The position numbers and the translations under genes were made by a program. Source: Erythrobacter sp. (GTDB taxonomy: Bacteria > Pseudomonadota > Alphaproteobacteria > Sphingomonadales > Sphingomonadaceae). Taken from it: DNA of 64,000 nt. Numbering within the stretch: position 1 is the first letter of the stretch; each line of letters opens with the position of its first letter. Shown here piece by piece: positions 63,219 to 64,000 of this stretch. The stretch is from assembly GCA_030148605.1 (NCBI GenBank), contig JASBTD010000055.1, positions 58,747-122,746 on the forward strand, read 5' to 3'. Under the pieces are notes generated by a model. It was given only the letters and a program-made list of their open reading frames with translations, made no database searches and was not told where the DNA came from.

Positions 63219-64000
63219 TCAGGCAAGCATGCCGTTTAGACGGCTGCGGATAATGCTTTCGGCATCAGCGACAATACGATCAATGAGCACTTCGCATGTC
63301 GGAATATCGTGAATAAGCCCCTGAATCATACCTGCCCAAAACACTCCTTCGGACAGGTCCCCGGTTTCGAGCAAACGTTTACCGGCAGTACCGGCAACCA
63401 ATTCCTTTACATCATCGAACTTAGCGCCCGGCTGGGCGAGACGGCGTGCAACTTCGTCCGACACCTCACTCTTCCCGACACGCGCGGTGTTCTTGAAATT
63501 GCGAAAGATAAGATGCGTCCCGCGCTCGTCATTGTTGAGATAGGCTTGCTTCACATTATCATGAATCGGTGCCTCGATCGTCGCGCAAAATCGCGTGCCC
63601 ATGTTGATCCCGTCAGCACCCAGCGCGAGCGCGGCAGCCAGCCCGCGCCCGTCACCGAAGCCGCCAGAGGCCAGCATCGGGATACTGATTTTATCAGCAG
63701 CCGCAGGGATCAGGATCAGGCCCGGAATGTCGTCCTCACCCGGATGCCCGGCACATTCAAATCCGTCGATTGAGATGACATCGACGCCCGCCTTTTCTGC
63801 CGAAACGGCGTGACGCACGGCAGTACATTTGTGCAAGATCTTGATCCCGTGGGGTTTGAGCTGCTCCCAGACTTCGCGAACTGCAGGGGTCCCGGCCGTC
63901 TCCACGATCTTGATGCCGCCATCAATAATGGCTTGAGCATAGGCCGCATAATCGGGCGAATTGATCGTCGGAAAAACAGTCATGTTTACCCCGAACGGCT
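63219..64000 (-). CDS. Nitronate monooxygenase-family protein, N-terminus cut by window edge
   Basis: FMN-dependent TIM-barrel enzyme of the NMO/2-nitropropane dioxygenase family. Visible are GGIKIVETAGTPA, SIDGFECAGHPGEDDIP (with the GHxG FMN loop), ASGGFGDGRGLAAALALGADG and NMGTRF. The frame stays open past the ATG at 63983 (PFGVN precedes it), so the true start is outside the window. In acyl-CoA operons, members may act on unsaturated or nitro compounds; the substrate is not known. First visible gene of the operon. Confidence 0.9.
   Translation of the reverse strand, partial: PFGVNMTVFPTINSPDYAAYAQAIIDGGIKIVETAGTPAVREVWEQLKPHGIKILHKCTAVRHAVSAEKAGVDVISIDGFECAGHPGEDDIPGLILIPAAADKISIPMLASGGFGDGRGLAAALALGADGINMGTRFCATIEAPIHDNVKQAYLNNDERGTHLIFRNFKNTARVGKSEVSDEVARRLAQPGAKFDDVKELVAGTAGKRLLETGDLSEGVFWAGMIQGLIHDIPTCEVLIDRIVADAESIIRSRLNGMLA

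Overview
The window is chromosomal DNA from a GC-rich alphaproteobacterium. Sphingomonadales, most likely Erythrobacteraceae, is the best guess. This rests on a CcrM-type DNA methyltransferase, a ChvG/ChvI pair next to pckA and an incomplete PTS (HprK, EIIA, HPr) with RapZ, a split pntA with a separate short membrane subunit, an aa3-oxidase subunit IV peptide, and DUF885, DUF1285 and ABA4-like proteins. The taxonomic call is inference from gene content and synteny; no marker gene was compared.

Region 1 (1-16 kb) holds a truncated acyl-CoA synthetase, a bile-acid:sodium-type symporter with an ABA4-like membrane protein, and dGTPase with an NAD(P)-binding protein. Next come a parallel beta-helix protein, a diheme cytochrome c and an alpha/beta hydrolase in one overlapping operon. 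The pnt transhydrogenase operon follows, interrupted by a DUF559 endonuclease-like gene. The region ends with an NtrC-like regulator, an SDR, a PhoD-like phosphatase and folP. Region 2 (16.5-25 kb) has a ParDE toxin-antitoxin pair, ccrM with a dense GANTC cluster upstream, a Ca2+/Na+ antiporter, rnhB, a sugar-dehydrogenase-like lipoprotein, and a DUF1285-Nudix-cca operon. Region 3 (25-50 kb) is core housekeeping: parC, ferredoxin and two cysteine desulfurases, a TonB protein, a DUF885 lipoprotein, pckA divergent from chvI-chvG-hprK-rapZ-EIIA-HPr-RNA methyltransferase, an amidohydrolase, rmuC, def, recR, fmt, truA, an MDR reductase and asparaginase.

A tRNA-Val at 50.5 kb marks a change. From there to the window end the sequence looks less GC-rich by eye, is gene-poor at first, and then carries a large serine recombinase with its DUF2924 and DUF3489 partners. 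Next are two divergent regulators: an ScfR/RamB/PrpR-type short-chain acyl regulator preceded by three exact TTTGCAAA sites, and a LuxR-type solo regulator. Convergent with the LuxR gene is a five-gene acyl-CoA operon: an FMN oxygenase, thiolase, alpha-methylacyl-CoA racemase, a peroxisome-type hydratase/dehydrogenase and an acyl-CoA-diphosphatase-like Nudix protein. I read this as a module for beta-oxidation of methyl-branched (isoprenoid or sterol side-chain-like) acyl groups under dual control. It is the part most worth follow-up.

The window is also rich in short palindromic repeats of at least four families. One lies in frame inside fmt. Another forms the ends of the DUF559 gene and seems to supply the ribosome-binding site of the downstream pnt subunit. 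No CRISPR array or rRNA was seen.
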